The position numbers and the translations under genes were made by a program. This document shows positions 28,814 to 37,420 of a stretch of 64,000 nt of DNA, in pieces (positions within the stretch are counted from its first letter, which is position 1; every line of letters starts with the position of its first letter). The notes under the pieces are model-generated. The model searched no databases. It was not told the DNA's origin and saw only the letters and a program-made list of their open reading frames with translations. Origin of the DNA: Streptosporangium canum (GTDB lineage: Bacteria > Actinomycetota > Actinomycetes > Streptosporangiales > Streptosporangiaceae); contig NZ_FOQY01000022.1 in the NCBI RefSeq assembly GCF_900113865.1, forward strand, positions 62,001 through 126,000, in the 5' to 3' direction.

Positions 28814-29293
28814 GTGGGCGTCGGAGTCGACGTCCACCCGTTCGCATCCGGGCGCGAGTTGCATCTCGCGGGTCTGCACTGGCCGGGTGAGACCGGCCTC
28901 GACGGGCACTCCGACGGCGACGCCGCCGCCCACGCCGCCTGTGACGCGCTGCTGTCCGCGGCGGGTCTCGGCGACCTCGGCGGCCTGTTCGGCACGTCCG
29001 ATCCCCGCTGGGCAGGGGCCTCCGGCGTCTCCCTGCTGGAGGAGGCCGCCAGGAAGGTGCGCGCCGCCGGCTTCGAGATCGGCAACGTGGCCGTCCAGGT
29101 GATCGGCAACCGGCCGAAGCTGGCGCCGCGCCGTACCGAGGCCGAGAAGGCGCTCAGCGCGGCCGTGGGCGCGCCCGTGAGCATCAGCGCCACCACGACC
29201 GACGGCCTGGGGCTCACCGGGCGTGGCGAGGGCGTGGCGGCCGTGGCGACCGCGATCGTGGTGAACCTGCCGCCGGTCTCAGGCGTCTCTTAA
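28814..29293 (+). CDS. ispF: 2-C-methyl-D-erythritol 2,4-cyclodiphosphate synthase
   Basis: The 159-residue IspF of the MEP isoprenoid pathway converts CDP-methylerythritol 2-phosphate to the cyclodiphosphate. The zinc ligands are in GVDVHPF (D, H) with a second His in [14 protein letters not shown]; the C-terminal [17 protein letters not shown] motif is typical. GTG at 28814 gives the usual V-G-x-G-x-D-V-H start; an overlapping CTG at 28793 is possible. Unlike most actinobacteria, no ispD lies between carD and ispF. Confidence 0.95.
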   Translation: MGVGVDVHPFASGRELHLAGLHWPGETGLDGHSDGDAAAHAACDALLSAAGLGDLGGLFGTSDPRWAGASGVSLLEEAARKVRAAGFEIGNVAVQVIGNRPKLAPRRTEAEKALSAAVGAPVSISATTTDGLGLTGRGEGVAAVATAIVVNLPPVSGVS

Positions 29294-29295
29294 TA

Positions 29296-29315
29296 CGGAA
29301 CGCGAAAGCGTTCCG
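29296..29315 (+). terminator. Hairpin after ispF
   Basis: CGGAACGC-GAAA-GCGTTCCG: an 8-bp stem with a GNRA tetraloop starting 3 nt after the ispF stop. Confidence 0.75.
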
Positions 29316-29394
29316 GCGGGCGGCGCGGAATGCCCGCCGATACATTCGAGGCGGTGGCCCGTTTCCTGGCGCGGTACGGGCCACCCCTTTTTTC

Positions 29395-29420
29395 GAATGA
29401 TCTATGAATGACCTGGGTAG
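29395..29420 (+). promoter_or_regulatory. Candidate stress-sigma (SigB-type) promoter of the first GlsB gene
   Basis: GAAT-N16-GGGTAG (29395-29398 and 29415-29420) matches GNNT-N14-16-GGGTAY at all but the last base, 41 bp before the start codon. Confidence 0.45.
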
Positions 29421-29460
29421 CTCCCTATTGACCATGTCTCGTCACCGGGGGGAGCAGGGC

Positions 29461-29727
29461 ATGATTGGATCGATTGTCTCCGCGATCGTCATCGGAGCCA
29501 TCATCGGGGCACTGGCACGGCTCATCATTCCCGGACGCCAGAATCTCTCGATAGGGCTGACGCTCATCGTCGGTATCGTCGCCGCTCTCATCGGCACGCT
29601 CATCGCGGCTCTGCTCGGCATCGCGAACACGCGGGGAATCGACTGGTGGGAGCACATCATCCAGCTCGCGCTCGCCGTCATCGGGGTGCTGCTGGTCGTT
29701 CAGATGCGCGCCGGGAAGGCGCGCTGA
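29461..29727 (+). CDS. GlsB/YeaQ/YmgE-family stress membrane protein, copy 1
   Basis: 88 residues, nearly all membrane: MIGSIVSAIVIGAIIGALAR, then LIIPGRQNLSIGLT and two further hydrophobic segments. The IIGALARLIIPGRQ pattern is the family signature. These tiny three-helix proteins are general-stress induced; molecular function unknown. ATG at 29461 with GGGGGAG upstream. It forms a tandem pair with the next gene. Confidence 0.85.
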   Translation: MIGSIVSAIVIGAIIGALARLIIPGRQNLSIGLTLIVGIVAALIGTLIAALLGIANTRGIDWWEHIIQLALAVIGVLLVVQMRAGKAR

Positions 29728-29749
29728 ACCGAAATTTTGTCATTGCCAG

Positions 29750-29773
29750 GAATATCCCTGACGTAGGGGGTAT
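29750..29773 (+). promoter_or_regulatory. Candidate stress-sigma (SigB-type) promoter of the second GlsB gene
   Basis: GAAT-N14-GGGTAT (29750-29753 and 29768-29773) fits the Streptomyces stress-sigma consensus GNNT-N14-16-GGGTAY fully; the start codon is 51 bp downstream. Confidence 0.6.
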
Positions 29774-29824
29774 CCACCTCCCTGTGAGAGTGAAGGGCTC
29801 ACCTCACTTCATTGGGAGGTAGAC

Positions 29825-30091
29825 ATGACTATCGAGTCCATCCTCGGGGCCATCGTGATCGGCGCCGTCATCGGCGCCATCGGTCGTCTCCTGCTTCCCG
29901 GTAGGCAGGCGATCGGATGGATCCTGACCATCGTGGTCGGCATCGTCGCCGCTCTCATCGGTACCGCGATCGCCCAGGTTCTCGGCGTCGCGACCACCAA
30001 CGGCATCGACTGGATCGAGCTCGTCATGCAGGTCGTCCTGGCTGTCATCGGTGTCGGCCTGGTCGCCGGCCTGAAGCGGTCCAGGGTCTAG
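29825..30091 (+). CDS. GlsB/YeaQ/YmgE-family stress membrane protein, copy 2
   Basis: The 88-residue paralogue of the preceding gene is the same length and shares the AIVIGA.IGA.(A/G)RL(I/L)(I/L)PGRQ start and GIVAALIGT core; roughly 60% identical by eye. Three transmembrane segments. ATG at 29825 with GGGAGGT upstream. Its own promoter-like element suggests separate expression rather than a plain operon. Confidence 0.85.
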   Translation: MTIESILGAIVIGAVIGAIGRLLLPGRQAIGWILTIVVGIVAALIGTAIAQVLGVATTNGIDWIELVMQVVLAVIGVGLVAGLKRSRV

Positions 30092-30375
30092 ACAGCGGGG
30101 TGCGCCATCCCGACGGCCTCACCGAGGCTCAACCGGACACCCTCCGGCCCGGAGACGGACGCGGTGACGCACACGACGTCCCCGCCCTCCAGGAAGACCC
30201 GTTCGGTTCCGTCAGGCATACCGAGCGGGTCCCGGCCGTTCCAGGCCGGTTCGAGAAACGTGCCGAACCGGCCTCCGGCCGATCCTGACACGGGCCCGGA
30301 GGTGAGCAGATCGCCGGTCCGCAGCGGGGCGCCGCTCACCGATGTGTGAGCGAATAGCTGCGGGCCGGTCCAACA
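30088..30375 (-). pseudogene. C-terminal fragment of a fumarylacetoacetase gene
   Basis: About 95 codons on the minus strand read as the C-terminal part of fumarylacetoacetase: QLFAHTSVSGAPLRTGDLL, SGPVSG, a WNG-x-(D/E)PL turn, and TERVFLEGGDVVCVTA, ending with a normal stop. The upstream two thirds, with the metal-binding and catalytic residues, are missing and replaced by unrelated GC-rich sequence. Fumarylacetoacetase is the last enzyme of tyrosine degradation; this copy cannot work. It overlaps the end of the GlsB gene by 4 bp. Confidence 0.75.
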
Positions 30376-30538
30376 CCGGGCGGAGAACGGCGGCCGGGAC
30401 CCGGCCCGGCCGTTCGGCGCCCAGTGGGTACGGCGGGGCGGACGGGACGCCGGCCACGTAGCCGATCCCGGCGGACACGTCCGGCCGGGGACACGGCCCG
30501 CAGGCAGGGCCGGCTCCTCTCGCGGCAGGGGGCGAGTC
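30376..30538. other. Non-coding remnant upstream of the fumarylacetoacetase fragment
   Basis: Open frames here are compositional; no homology is recognised. This is probably further decayed DNA of the fumarylacetoacetase locus. Confidence 0.4.
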
Positions 30539-31867
30539 TTATTCTTCCGGCGGCGTGGGCGTGCTGCGCATACGCCCGGAGGGCGGGGCCGTGGCCTTCT
30601 CATCCTTTTCGCCCGACTCGTTCCCAGCCTCCTCCGCCCGAGGCCCGGAGGTCGCCTCCGCGGGGTTCTCCTCGTGCGTCCCGTGGCGGGCCTCCTCCGC
30701 GGGGTTCTCCCGGTGGGGCTCGTCCCGGGCCGCTTCCACGGCGCTCTCCCCGTGCGGTCCGGAGGCCGCCTCCGCGGCGCTCTCCTCGCGGTCGGCCACC
30801 TCGGCTCCGTGCGCCGGGTCCGGGGACGGCCCCCCGGACATCGCCCGGATCGGCTGGGTGTCGGCGTCGCGGTCGCCGACCTCGGTCTCCCGCTCCCGCA
30901 GGGGCTCCGCGTCCGCGTCCCAGGTCTCCACCCGTTCGCTGACCCGGCTCTCGGGTCCGGGCTCGGGCTCCCGTACGGCGGCGCGGGGCGGGTGGACGAG
31001 CAGGTCTCCCTGGCGGGGCCGGACCAGGTCACCCCAGCGCACGGGCTTCTCCGGACCGGGGACCGGTTCGAGGAAGGGCTCGGGAGCCGGCCCGGGGACG
31101 GCGGGGGGTTCCGGAAGTCTCCCGATCTCGGGCGTCTCCGGGGCCGGGGTGGGGCCGACCACCGGAACGCCGGCCGGGAGGTCGTGGTGCGGGGCGGACT
31201 CCAGCGGAGGGGCGGCCTGCGGATCGAGCGCGACCTCGGCCACGGGATGCTGGACGGGGTGAACGGGGTGGCCAGGTCCGGCCGGCCGGACCGGGTATTC
31301 CGCGGTCGGCAGGTCGGCGGCCGGGAACGGCACGATGTCGCGGCCGTGGCCCCTCGGTCTCGCGTCGGCGGCGGCCCGCCGGGCGGCGGCGTGCTTGATC
31401 AGCAGGAGCCAGAGCCACAGGGCGAGGAGCAGCATCACCCAGGGGGCGACGGCCACCACGACGGCCGCCTGCCGCGTGTTCACCGTGGCCCGCGTGGCCG
31501 TGGTCACCTCGGCGGCGGCCGCGGCGGCGAACAGCAGCGTCAGGACCACCCCCGCCTGCAGGCGGACCGGCCACCACCCGCCCCGCAGCAGCAGCACGCC
31601 GATCATCGCGATGGCGAGCAGCGCGTCGAAGGCGGCCGGATAGAGATAGGCGAGCCTCTGGTCGGCCTCGCCGACGATGGCGAGGACACGCAGGTCGTCG
31701 AAGGAGAGCACACACGCGGCGGCGGCGAGCGCGGCCACGCCGACTCCGGTGACGGCGATCCCTGCGCGGCGCAGGGCGACGGCGGCCCGGCTCGGCTCGG
31801 CGGACGGGGGCACGGTTGCGGAGGGGCGGGAGATCGAGTCTGCCGCCGCGGGGGATTTGACGTCCAT
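30539..31867 (-). CDS. DUF2637 membrane protein with acidic C-terminal tail
   Basis: 442 residues. The first 170 hold four transmembrane helices (about 30-52, 70-94, 102-122 and 134-160), with LSFDDLRVLAIVG and YLYPAAFDALLAIAMIG matching DUF2637, a family that includes Spd-like proteins of conjugative actinomycete plasmids and chromosomal relatives. The remaining 270 residues are Pro/Glu/Ala-rich and disordered, with repeats such as HEENPAEATSGP. Function unknown; conjugative-transfer relatives are a hint only. ATG at 31867. Confidence 0.75.
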   Translation of the reverse strand: MDVKSPAAADSISRPSATVPPSAEPSRAAVALRRAGIAVTGVGVAALAAAACVLSFDDLRVLAIVGEADQRLAYLYPAAFDALLAIAMIGVLLLRGGWWPVRLQAGVVLTLLFAAAAAAEVTTATRATVNTRQAAVVVAVAPWVMLLLALWLWLLLIKHAAARRAAADARPRGHGRDIVPFPAADLPTAEYPVRPAGPGHPVHPVQHPVAEVALDPQAAPPLESAPHHDLPAGVPVVGPTPAPETPEIGRLPEPPAVPGPAPEPFLEPVPGPEKPVRWGDLVRPRQGDLLVHPPRAAVREPEPGPESRVSERVETWDADAEPLRERETEVGDRDADTQPIRAMSGGPSPDPAHGAEVADREESAAEAASGPHGESAVEAARDEPHRENPAEEARHGTHEENPAEATSGPRAEEAGNESGEKDEKATAPPSGRMRSTPTPPEE

Positions 31868-31983
31868 GGCGCTTCGAGCCTACAGATCGAAGCGCTCCCC
31901 ATGGCTGAAGCCAGGGGTCCGCGCCCGCCATCTCCGATCGCACCTGACATGATCGATGGAGTGAAGCGGGACCGAGGAGAGCC

Positions 31984-32373
31984 ATGAGAGAACTGACCGC
32001 GGACGTGCGCACGCTGTTCGACGGGGTGAACTTCGCCACCGTGACGAGCCTGAACGCCGACGGCAGCCCGCAGGCCAGCGTGGTCTGGGCGAAGACCGAC
32101 GGGGACGACATCGTCTTCTCCACGGTCAGAGGGCGGCGCAAGAACCTCAACTTCGCGCGTGACCCGCGGACGGCCATCGTGGTGGTCGACCACGTCAACC
32201 CCTATCGTTACGCGGAGGTGCGGGGGAAGGTCACGGTGAGCGAGGACCCGACGGGGGCGCTCATCGACGAGCTGTCGCACAAATACACGGGTAAGTCCTG
32301 GGTGGAGGCGCACGCCGGGGCAGAGCGGCTGATCGTGCGCGTCATCCCCGAGCGGGTCTACCTGCGCGGATGA
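31984..32373 (+). CDS. PPOX-class F420-dependent oxidoreductase
   Basis: The 129-residue split-barrel flavin/F420-binding protein shows FATVTSLNADGSPQASVVW and VFSTVRGRRKNLNFARDPR, which are typical of actinobacterial F420-dependent PPOX enzymes related to pyridoxamine-phosphate oxidase. It probably reduces small molecules with F420H2; substrate unknown. ATG at 31984 has GAGGAG upstream. It is divergent from the DUF2637 gene. Confidence 0.85.
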   Translation: MRELTADVRTLFDGVNFATVTSLNADGSPQASVVWAKTDGDDIVFSTVRGRRKNLNFARDPRTAIVVVDHVNPYRYAEVRGKVTVSEDPTGALIDELSHKYTGKSWVEAHAGAERLIVRVIPERVYLRG

Positions 32374-32493
32374 TTTCCCGCGGACCCTCATGACCGTCTG
32401 ATCGATCAACGGGTACGGGCGGCATTCGCCGTTAATGACTACAAAAGACACCCCTGGGCAACTTCAACGTCTCGTAACCCGGCTTGTGAGGTG

Positions 32494-32515
32494 AGGTAAG
32501 GCGTTAGCCTTTCCT
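32494..32515 (+). promoter_or_regulatory. Inverted repeat at the cysS start
   Basis: AGGTAAGGC / GCCTTTCCT (32494-32502 and 32507-32515, 8 of 9 pairs) ends 3 bp before the GTG start. It would bury the Shine-Dalgarno GAGG. It faintly resembles an iron-regulator (IdeR/DmdR) box but lacks the full consensus. Confidence 0.3.
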
Positions 32516-32517
32516 TC

Positions 32518-33915
32518 GTGAGCCTGCACCTATACGACACCAGCGTACGTACGGTCCGTGAATTCGTTCCGGTCGAACCCGGCCGGGCGTCGATCTACCT
32601 GTGTGGTGCCACCGTGCAGGCTCCCCCGCATATCGGACATATCCGCTCCGGCGTCAACTTCGACGTGCTGCGCCGCTGGATGGTCCGTTCGGGTTACGAG
32701 GTGACCTTCTGCCGGAACGTCACCGACATCGACGACAAGATCATCCGAGTCGCGGCGGACGAGGGCGTGCCGTGGTTCGTCATCGCCGAGCGTAACCAGC
32801 GCGCCTTCACCTGGGCCTACGAGGTGCTCGGCTGCCTGCCGCCGACCGTCGAGCCGAGGGCCACCGGCCACGTGCCCGAGATGATCGAGCTGATGGAGCG
32901 GCTGATCGCCGCCGGCCACGCCTACGCCTCCAGGGGTGACGTCTACTTCGACGTCATGTCCTACGCCGATCGGTACGGCTCGCTGTCCAACCAGAGGCTT
33001 GAGAACATGCGGGCCGCCGGTGACACCGACACCGACTCGTGCAAGCGGGACCCGCGTGACTTCGCGCTGTGGAAGGGCGAGAAGCCGGGCGAGCCGACGT
33101 GGCCGACCCCGTGGGGCCGTGGCCGCCCCGGCTGGCACCTGGAGTGCTCCGCCATGGCGACGAAGTACCTCGGGCCGACCTTCGACATCCACGGCGGCGG
33201 TGTCGACCTGATCTTCCCGCACCACGAGAACGAGCTGACCCAGTCGCAGGCCGCCGGTGACGGCTTCGCGCGCTACTGGATGCACAACGGCATGCTCAAG
33301 ATCGGCGCGGAGAAGATGAGCAAGTCGCTCGGCAACTCCCTGCTGATCCCCGAGGTGACCAAGAAGGTCCGTCCGGTTGAGCTCCGTTACTACCTCGCGG
33401 CCCCGCACTACCGCTCGTCGATCGACTACTCCGAGGAGGCACTGGCCGAGGCCGCCTCGGCCTACCAGCGCATCGAGGGCTTCGTCACCCGGGCGGCCGA
33501 GGTCATCCACGACGTGGACGCGCACGCGCCGCTGCCCCAGGCGTTCGCCGACGCGCTCGACGACGACCTGGGCACCCCGCAGGCGCTCGCCGTGGTCCAT
33601 GAGGTGGTCCGTGAGGGCAACGTCGCACTGGCACAGGGCAACAAGGAGCAGGTCGCCAGATTGCTGGCCGAGACGCAGAACATGCTCGACGTGCTCGGAC
33701 TGGACCCCCGCTCGGAGCAGTGGCGCTCCTCAGGCGGTGACGTGGGCCTGCGCTCGACCGTGGACGCGCTGGTCAGCGTGGCTCTGGAGCAGCGCCAGGC
33801 GGCCCGGGGCCGCAAGGACTTCGCGGCGGCCGACAGCATCCGCGACCAACTCGCCGGAGCCGGGATCCTCGTGGAGGACACCCCCCAAGGTCCTCGTTGG
33901 GAGCTGTCGCGGTAA
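32518..33915 (+). CDS. cysS: Cysteinyl-tRNA synthetase
   Basis: The 465-residue class I synthetase has HIGH motif [10 protein letters not shown] and KMSKS motif [10 protein letters not shown]. Zinc ligands are the Cys in YLCGAT, the Cys in LECSAM and the HHENE histidines. A C-terminal DALR-type helical domain (about 345-465) is present; the shorter mycothiol ligase MshC is a relative, but the full length, KMSKS sequence and place before rlmB favour CysS. GTG at 32518. Confidence 0.95.
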   Translation: MSLHLYDTSVRTVREFVPVEPGRASIYLCGATVQAPPHIGHIRSGVNFDVLRRWMVRSGYEVTFCRNVTDIDDKIIRVAADEGVPWFVIAERNQRAFTWAYEVLGCLPPTVEPRATGHVPEMIELMERLIAAGHAYASRGDVYFDVMSYADRYGSLSNQRLENMRAAGDTDTDSCKRDPRDFALWKGEKPGEPTWPTPWGRGRPGWHLECSAMATKYLGPTFDIHGGGVDLIFPHHENELTQSQAAGDGFARYWMHNGMLKIGAEKMSKSLGNSLLIPEVTKKVRPVELRYYLAAPHYRSSIDYSEEALAEAASAYQRIEGFVTRAAEVIHDVDAHAPLPQAFADALDDDLGTPQALAVVHEVVREGNVALAQGNKEQVARLLAETQNMLDVLGLDPRSEQWRSSGGDVGLRSTVDALVSVALEQRQAARGRKDFAAADSIRDQLAGAGILVEDTPQGPRWELSR

Positions 33916-33938
33916 AAGCAGGCCGTACCCTAGACAGC

Positions 33939-34907
33939 ATGGCTGGTGGGGGTAAGGGGTCCGGGCGACCCGCGAAGAAGAAGAGTCCGACCAAGGGCAC
34001 GGGCGGCAACGTCCGCCGTGGCCTGGAAGGCAAGGGGGCGACCCCGCCGGCGCACATGCGGCACTGGCACAAGGACAAGGCGCGCACCGAGCGGATCGAG
34101 CGCGAGGACAGGACCGGCAGGCCCTCCTCCCCGCGCACCCCGATCCGCGGCAGGCGGAGCGAGGACGCCCCGGAATACATCGGCGGCCGCAACCCCGTCC
34201 TTGAGGCGCTGCGGGCCGGTGTGCCGGCGAGCACGCTCTACATCGCCCTGCGCATCGACAACGACGACCGGGTCAAGGAGTCGGTCCGGATCGCCGCCGA
34301 CCGTGGCATCGCGATGCTGGAGGTCGGCAAGGAGAAGCTGGACCGCCTCACCGAGGGGGCGATCCACCAGGGCATGGCCCTGCAGATCCCGCCGTACGAA
34401 TACGCCCACCCCGAGGATCTGATCGGCCTCGCCCGGGACGCCGCCGAGGTGCCGCTGATCGTGGCCCTCGACAGCGTCACCGACCCGCGCAACCTCGGTG
34501 CCATCGCCCGTTCGGCCACCGCCTTCGGCGCCCACGGGCTGGTCATCCCCTCCCGTCGCTCGGCCGGAGTGACGGGAGGCGCCTGGAAGACCTCCGCCGG
34601 CACGCTGGCCCACCTGACGGTCGCCCGCGCGGCCAACCTGACCGCGACCCTGCGCGAATACCGTGAGGCCGGCCTGTTCGTGATCGGCCTGGACGGCGAG
34701 AGCACGGTCGACATCGGCGACGCCAACCTCCTCGACGGCCCGCTGGTCGTCGTCGTGGGCTCGGAGGGCAAGGGCCTGTCCCGCCTGGTCCGCGAATCCT
34801 GCGACCTGGTCGTCCGCATCCCCATGAACGCCGCGGCCGAGTCCCTGAACGCGGGCGTCGCCGCTGGCGTCGCCCTCTACGAGGTAGCTCGCCACCGTCG
34901 CCGCTGA
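33939..34907 (+). CDS. rlmB: 23S rRNA 2'-O-methyltransferase, TrmH/SpoU family
   Basis: 322 residues: a Lys/Arg/Gly-rich N-terminal tail (1-75) that likely contacts rRNA, the SpoU substrate-binding domain (YIGGRNPVLEALRAG), and a trefoil-knot SPOUT domain with LDSVTDPRNLGAIARSA, VVGSEGKGLSRLV and MNAAAESLNAGVAAGV. The RlmB-type enzyme methylates G2251 of 23S rRNA in E. coli. ATG at 33939, 23 bp after cysS. A strong terminator follows. Confidence 0.92.
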   Translation: MAGGGKGSGRPAKKKSPTKGTGGNVRRGLEGKGATPPAHMRHWHKDKARTERIEREDRTGRPSSPRTPIRGRRSEDAPEYIGGRNPVLEALRAGVPASTLYIALRIDNDDRVKESVRIAADRGIAMLEVGKEKLDRLTEGAIHQGMALQIPPYEYAHPEDLIGLARDAAEVPLIVALDSVTDPRNLGAIARSATAFGAHGLVIPSRRSAGVTGGAWKTSAGTLAHLTVARAANLTATLREYREAGLFVIGLDGESTVDIGDANLLDGPLVVVVGSEGKGLSRLVRESCDLVVRIPMNAAAESLNAGVAAGVALYEVARHRRR

Positions 34908-34915
34908 GGCCCGCT

Positions 34916-34948
34916 CTGTGGATCCTCGCCGCGATCGAGGATCCACAG
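34916..34948 (+). terminator. Hairpin after rlmB
   Basis: Perfect 13-bp stem (CTGTGGATCCTCG at 34916-34928 with 34936-34948) and a 7-nt loop, starting 8 nt after the rlmB stop. Confidence 0.85.
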
Positions 34949-35030
34949 AATCCGCCCCGATCTTTCCGACTCGTCCCCTCGGCTCGGTGACGTCCGGGGC
35001 GTAAGCCGACTACAATCGGCAGGCGACCAT

Positions 35031-35103
35031 GCCGACGTAGCTCAATCGGCAGAGCAACAGTCTTGTAAACTGTAGGTCAGGGGTTCGATTCCCCTCGTCG
35101 GCT
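35031..35103 (+). tRNA. tRNA-Thr (anticodon TGT)
   Basis: 73-nt cloverleaf: acceptor GCCGACG/CGTCGGC, D-arm with AGCTCAATCGGCAGAGC, anticodon arm ACAGT-CTTGTAA-ACTGT giving TGT (reads ACA), and T-arm with GGTTCGATTCC. Discriminator T, no encoded CCA. Its 3' end overlaps the reading frame of the integrase relic, marking it as the likely att site of that element. Confidence 0.98.
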
Positions 35104-35740
35104 CGCAGTGCAAAGGCCCAGGCCAGGGAGATGATCCCTTGACCTGGGCCTTCGTCGTTCCTGGGCCTTCCACCGGCTGCGTGCCACCAGCGTTTTCGAT
35201 CTTCGTTTCCCGTGCCGCTCTGAGCGCGCTTCCGAGTGTCTGAGCGATGGTTCTGTCGCGGTCCTGGCTCGCGTGCCGGTAGATCAGGGCCACTCGCGTG
35301 GAGGAGTGCCCCCGTGCGGGACATCAACTCCTTGAGGCTCGCCCCGGTGGAGGCCGCCAGGGTGTTGCCGACGTGGCGAAGATCGTGGAAGTGGAGATCG
35401 GGAAGTCCGACGGCCGAGCGGGTCCTGTTCCACGTCCGGCGGAATCCGGAGTGCTTGAGCGGCCCGCCCTTGGGGCCGGTGAAAACACGCCCGTTCTCTC
35501 CCGGCTCCGCGAACCTCTCCAGGCGGCGGCGCGGCGCGCCGCCGCACGGCCCGCCGCCCGAACGCCGACCGAGCGTGCGGCGTGGGCGCCGGTCTCGGCC
35601 GGCGGCGGGACCACGGGCCGCCCACCGCACCACCCGCACGCCGTACCCGACCATCGACCACCGCACGGGGCCACACCGCCGCCTACAGGTTTCCTTGACC
35701 AGCAGACCGAACGCTTCGCAGCTCTTCCGGTATCTGTGAC
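35042..35740 (-). pseudogene. Frameshifted, truncated tyrosine-family integrase at tRNA-Thr
   Basis: The C-terminal catalytic part of a phage or ICE-type tyrosine recombinase is recognisable in two frames: GLPDLHFHDLRHVGNTLAA (box II HxLRH-like) then TGASLKELMSRTG, and in the next frame ALIYRHASQDRDRTIAQTL with the nucleophile Tyr region. One extra base in the C-run at 35309-35313 would join them as a continuous MSRTGHSST...ALIYRHA sequence. The N-terminal half is degenerate beyond about 35530. The gene points into the tRNA, as expected for an attB-adjacent integrase. A homopolymer sequencing error is possible for the frameshift but not for the missing N-terminus. Confidence 0.85.
35312..35348. 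repeat. Copy 1 of a 37-bp repeated integrase segment
   Basis: This stretch recurs at 38190-38226 in the same orientation with one mismatch. It encodes the TGASLKE(L/S)MSRT part of the integrase. Confidence 0.85.
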
Positions 35741-35758
35741 CTTGCTTCGGCCGGCTCT

Positions 35759-36229
35759 CTACTTGTTCGACTTCATCGAGGACCACACCACAGTCACCAC
35801 GGAGATCCCTGTCACGGTGAAAAGCAGGATCACGGGCAGATGCCCGATGATCTCCATGCCCCAGCCGAGCGGCCCGGTTTCATATGAGCCGGGCTCGATC
35901 GCAGACCTGAGAGTCACAGAAATCGCTAAGAGCCCCATCAGGGCAATGCAGAGTCGGAGCGCCGAGGACACCATCGTGCGCTTACGCGGTCCGTCAGGTG
36001 CTTCCCCCGGCAAGGGTTTGGGGTACTCATGCCTGCGCACTTTGGCCACCCCCCGCACACCGGCCGCCAGGTACGGCGTCACGGCGAGAACACCGATGAC
36101 GACGAACACCCAGTCAAAGGTTTCGCGCAGGGTGCCAGCTGCCCCAGAGGCCAACGTGACGATCTTGACCGCCAATGCCAGCACCATCAGGGCCAGCGCC
36201 AACTTGGACCACACCGGCATCTTGGACAC
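35759..36229 (-). CDS. Four-helix membrane protein of unknown function
   Basis: About 157 residues with four predicted transmembrane segments (KLALALMVLALAVKIVTLAS, DWVFVVIGVLAVTPYLAAGV, LRLCIALMGLLAISVTL and IIGHLPVILLFTVTGISVV). No family recognised. The frame is open further upstream to 36418, but the membrane protein begins at VSKMPVWSK; no good ribosome-binding site precedes GTG 36229 or ATG 36220. It has less extreme codon GC bias than the core genes and sits in the tRNA-Thr island, both consistent with acquisition. Confidence 0.55.
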   Translation of the reverse strand: MSKMPVWSKLALALMVLALAVKIVTLASGAAGTLRETFDWVFVVIGVLAVTPYLAAGVRGVAKVRRHEYPKPLPGEAPDGPRKRTMVSSALRLCIALMGLLAISVTLRSAIEPGSYETGPLGWGMEIIGHLPVILLFTVTGISVVTVVWSSMKSNK

Positions 36230-36424
36230 GCAGTGATTATGGAGCCGGCAAGTCCTCAGAAGAAACCCCACAGCCCTGCCTCTCCAGCTCGACCCTGTCT
36301 CCAGATGGTGGCATCGCATCGCACCGCCGCGACCAGTACCGCCCTGACGATCGCCTGATGCGGGCTGATCTCCGTACGAGGTCGGGGACGATCGACAGTC
36401 CGGGAGTTCGTTCCGCACCCCGGC

Positions 36425-37420
36425 TCACCGAAGAACCTGGCCGGCCTGTCGCCGCAATGCTCGTATCATCCAGACAACTGCGACAGTCATCAGTGCCGCG
36501 ACAGCCAAGATAAGAAACTTAAACCAGCCTGACCCACCCATGCGCGGATGGTTCATTGGCCAGGATGCGACGGAGAGTATTACCGAGTTCTTGTGGTGAC
36601 CGCTGAACGCCTCATGCACGTACCAGAAGTCGGAGACGCTTTCCGGCTGGAGAACAGCCTGCCTGTTGTAGCGGTACTCGACTGTGACGTTTCGCTGCCG
36701 CAGTAAGAGCTTGACCTCGGCAACCGTCTGATTCGCCAGGTCTACGCCCTCCAGAATTTCACCGTGCGCGGTCGCATCTCCTGCGACTTTGTACCGTTCG
36801 CCGGGCCGGGCGGCTCGACCAAAAGTGATCTCAACAGGGCCGCGCAGTTTGAGGGGAATGCTAACTCCGGCCTTGCACCAAAAGTTTCCGCACTCGGTCC
36901 CCTTGATGGATTTGATCCAGTCGCTGCCGTGTTCACCCTTGATCTCGAATCCATCGGGGTGGAAGACGGTCATCCGTTGCGGGGAGGATATGGAGATCAT
37001 CGTGCCGACGAGACTTGGCGATGAGGGCTCCATCTGCAGGTCGACCTTCAGGCCGTGCGCCGCGAAATCCTCGCGGTAGCGCTGGGGGTCGGCGTCAGGG
37101 TCCACAATCCGGACATCGATGTAGTCGCCCTTCTTGGCGAACGCCAGTGCTTTAGCCGGCCCCAGGACGAGGGGACCTCCGTCACCGGGCTGCATGACAA
37201 TCGGCAGCATGACCGCCGCGCCCACCAATACGGCGGTGACCGGAAGAAGAGTGAGCAACTTCCGCCGGGGCCAGTGCCACTTTGCCGCCCGAGGGATCCG
37301 AATGGCGTTGCTGATGATGTCGTCCAGAGTGGCAGACAGCGCTACCGGGTCAGCGCGTACGTTACTGGCAGGATCGTGTCCCCGGAGCAAGCTCGTGAGT
37401 TGCTTCAGATCGTTGGTCAT
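36425..37420 (-). CDS. Membrane-anchored protein, probable anti-sigma regulator
   Basis: 331 residues. A cytosolic N-terminus (1-53: NDLKQLTSLLRGHDP) precedes a transmembrane helix (about 55-75) and a long extracytoplasmic domain with paired Cys (TECGNFWCKAG); a second transmembrane helix lies near the C-terminus (about 302-321). The start overlaps the ECF sigma stop by 4 nt (ATGA), the classical sigma/anti-sigma coupling. No zinc-binding anti-sigma motif (HxxxCxxC) is seen, so inhibition is inferred from position. The CU044_5270-like family is the closest general type. Confidence 0.6.
   Translation of the reverse strand: MTNDLKQLTSLLRGHDPASNVRADPVALSATLDDIISNAIRIPRAAKWHWPRRKLLTLLPVTAVLVGAAVMLPIVMQPGDGGPLVLGPAKALAFAKKGDYIDVRIVDPDADPQRYREDFAAHGLKVDLQMEPSSPSLVGTMISISSPQRMTVFHPDGFEIKGEHGSDWIKSIKGTECGNFWCKAGVSIPLKLRGPVEITFGRAARPGERYKVAGDATAHGEILEGVDLANQTVAEVKLLLRQRNVTVEYRYNRQAVLQPESVSDFWYVHEAFSGHHKNSVILSVASWPMNHPRMGGSGWFKFLILAVAALMTVAVVWMIRALRRQAGQVLR

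Noticed and set aside
32518..33915. Cysteinyl-tRNA synthetase paralogue MshC (mycothiol ligase) as alternative identity
   Set aside because: Length 465 with a full C-terminal domain, KMSKS sequence and position before rlmB favour CysS.
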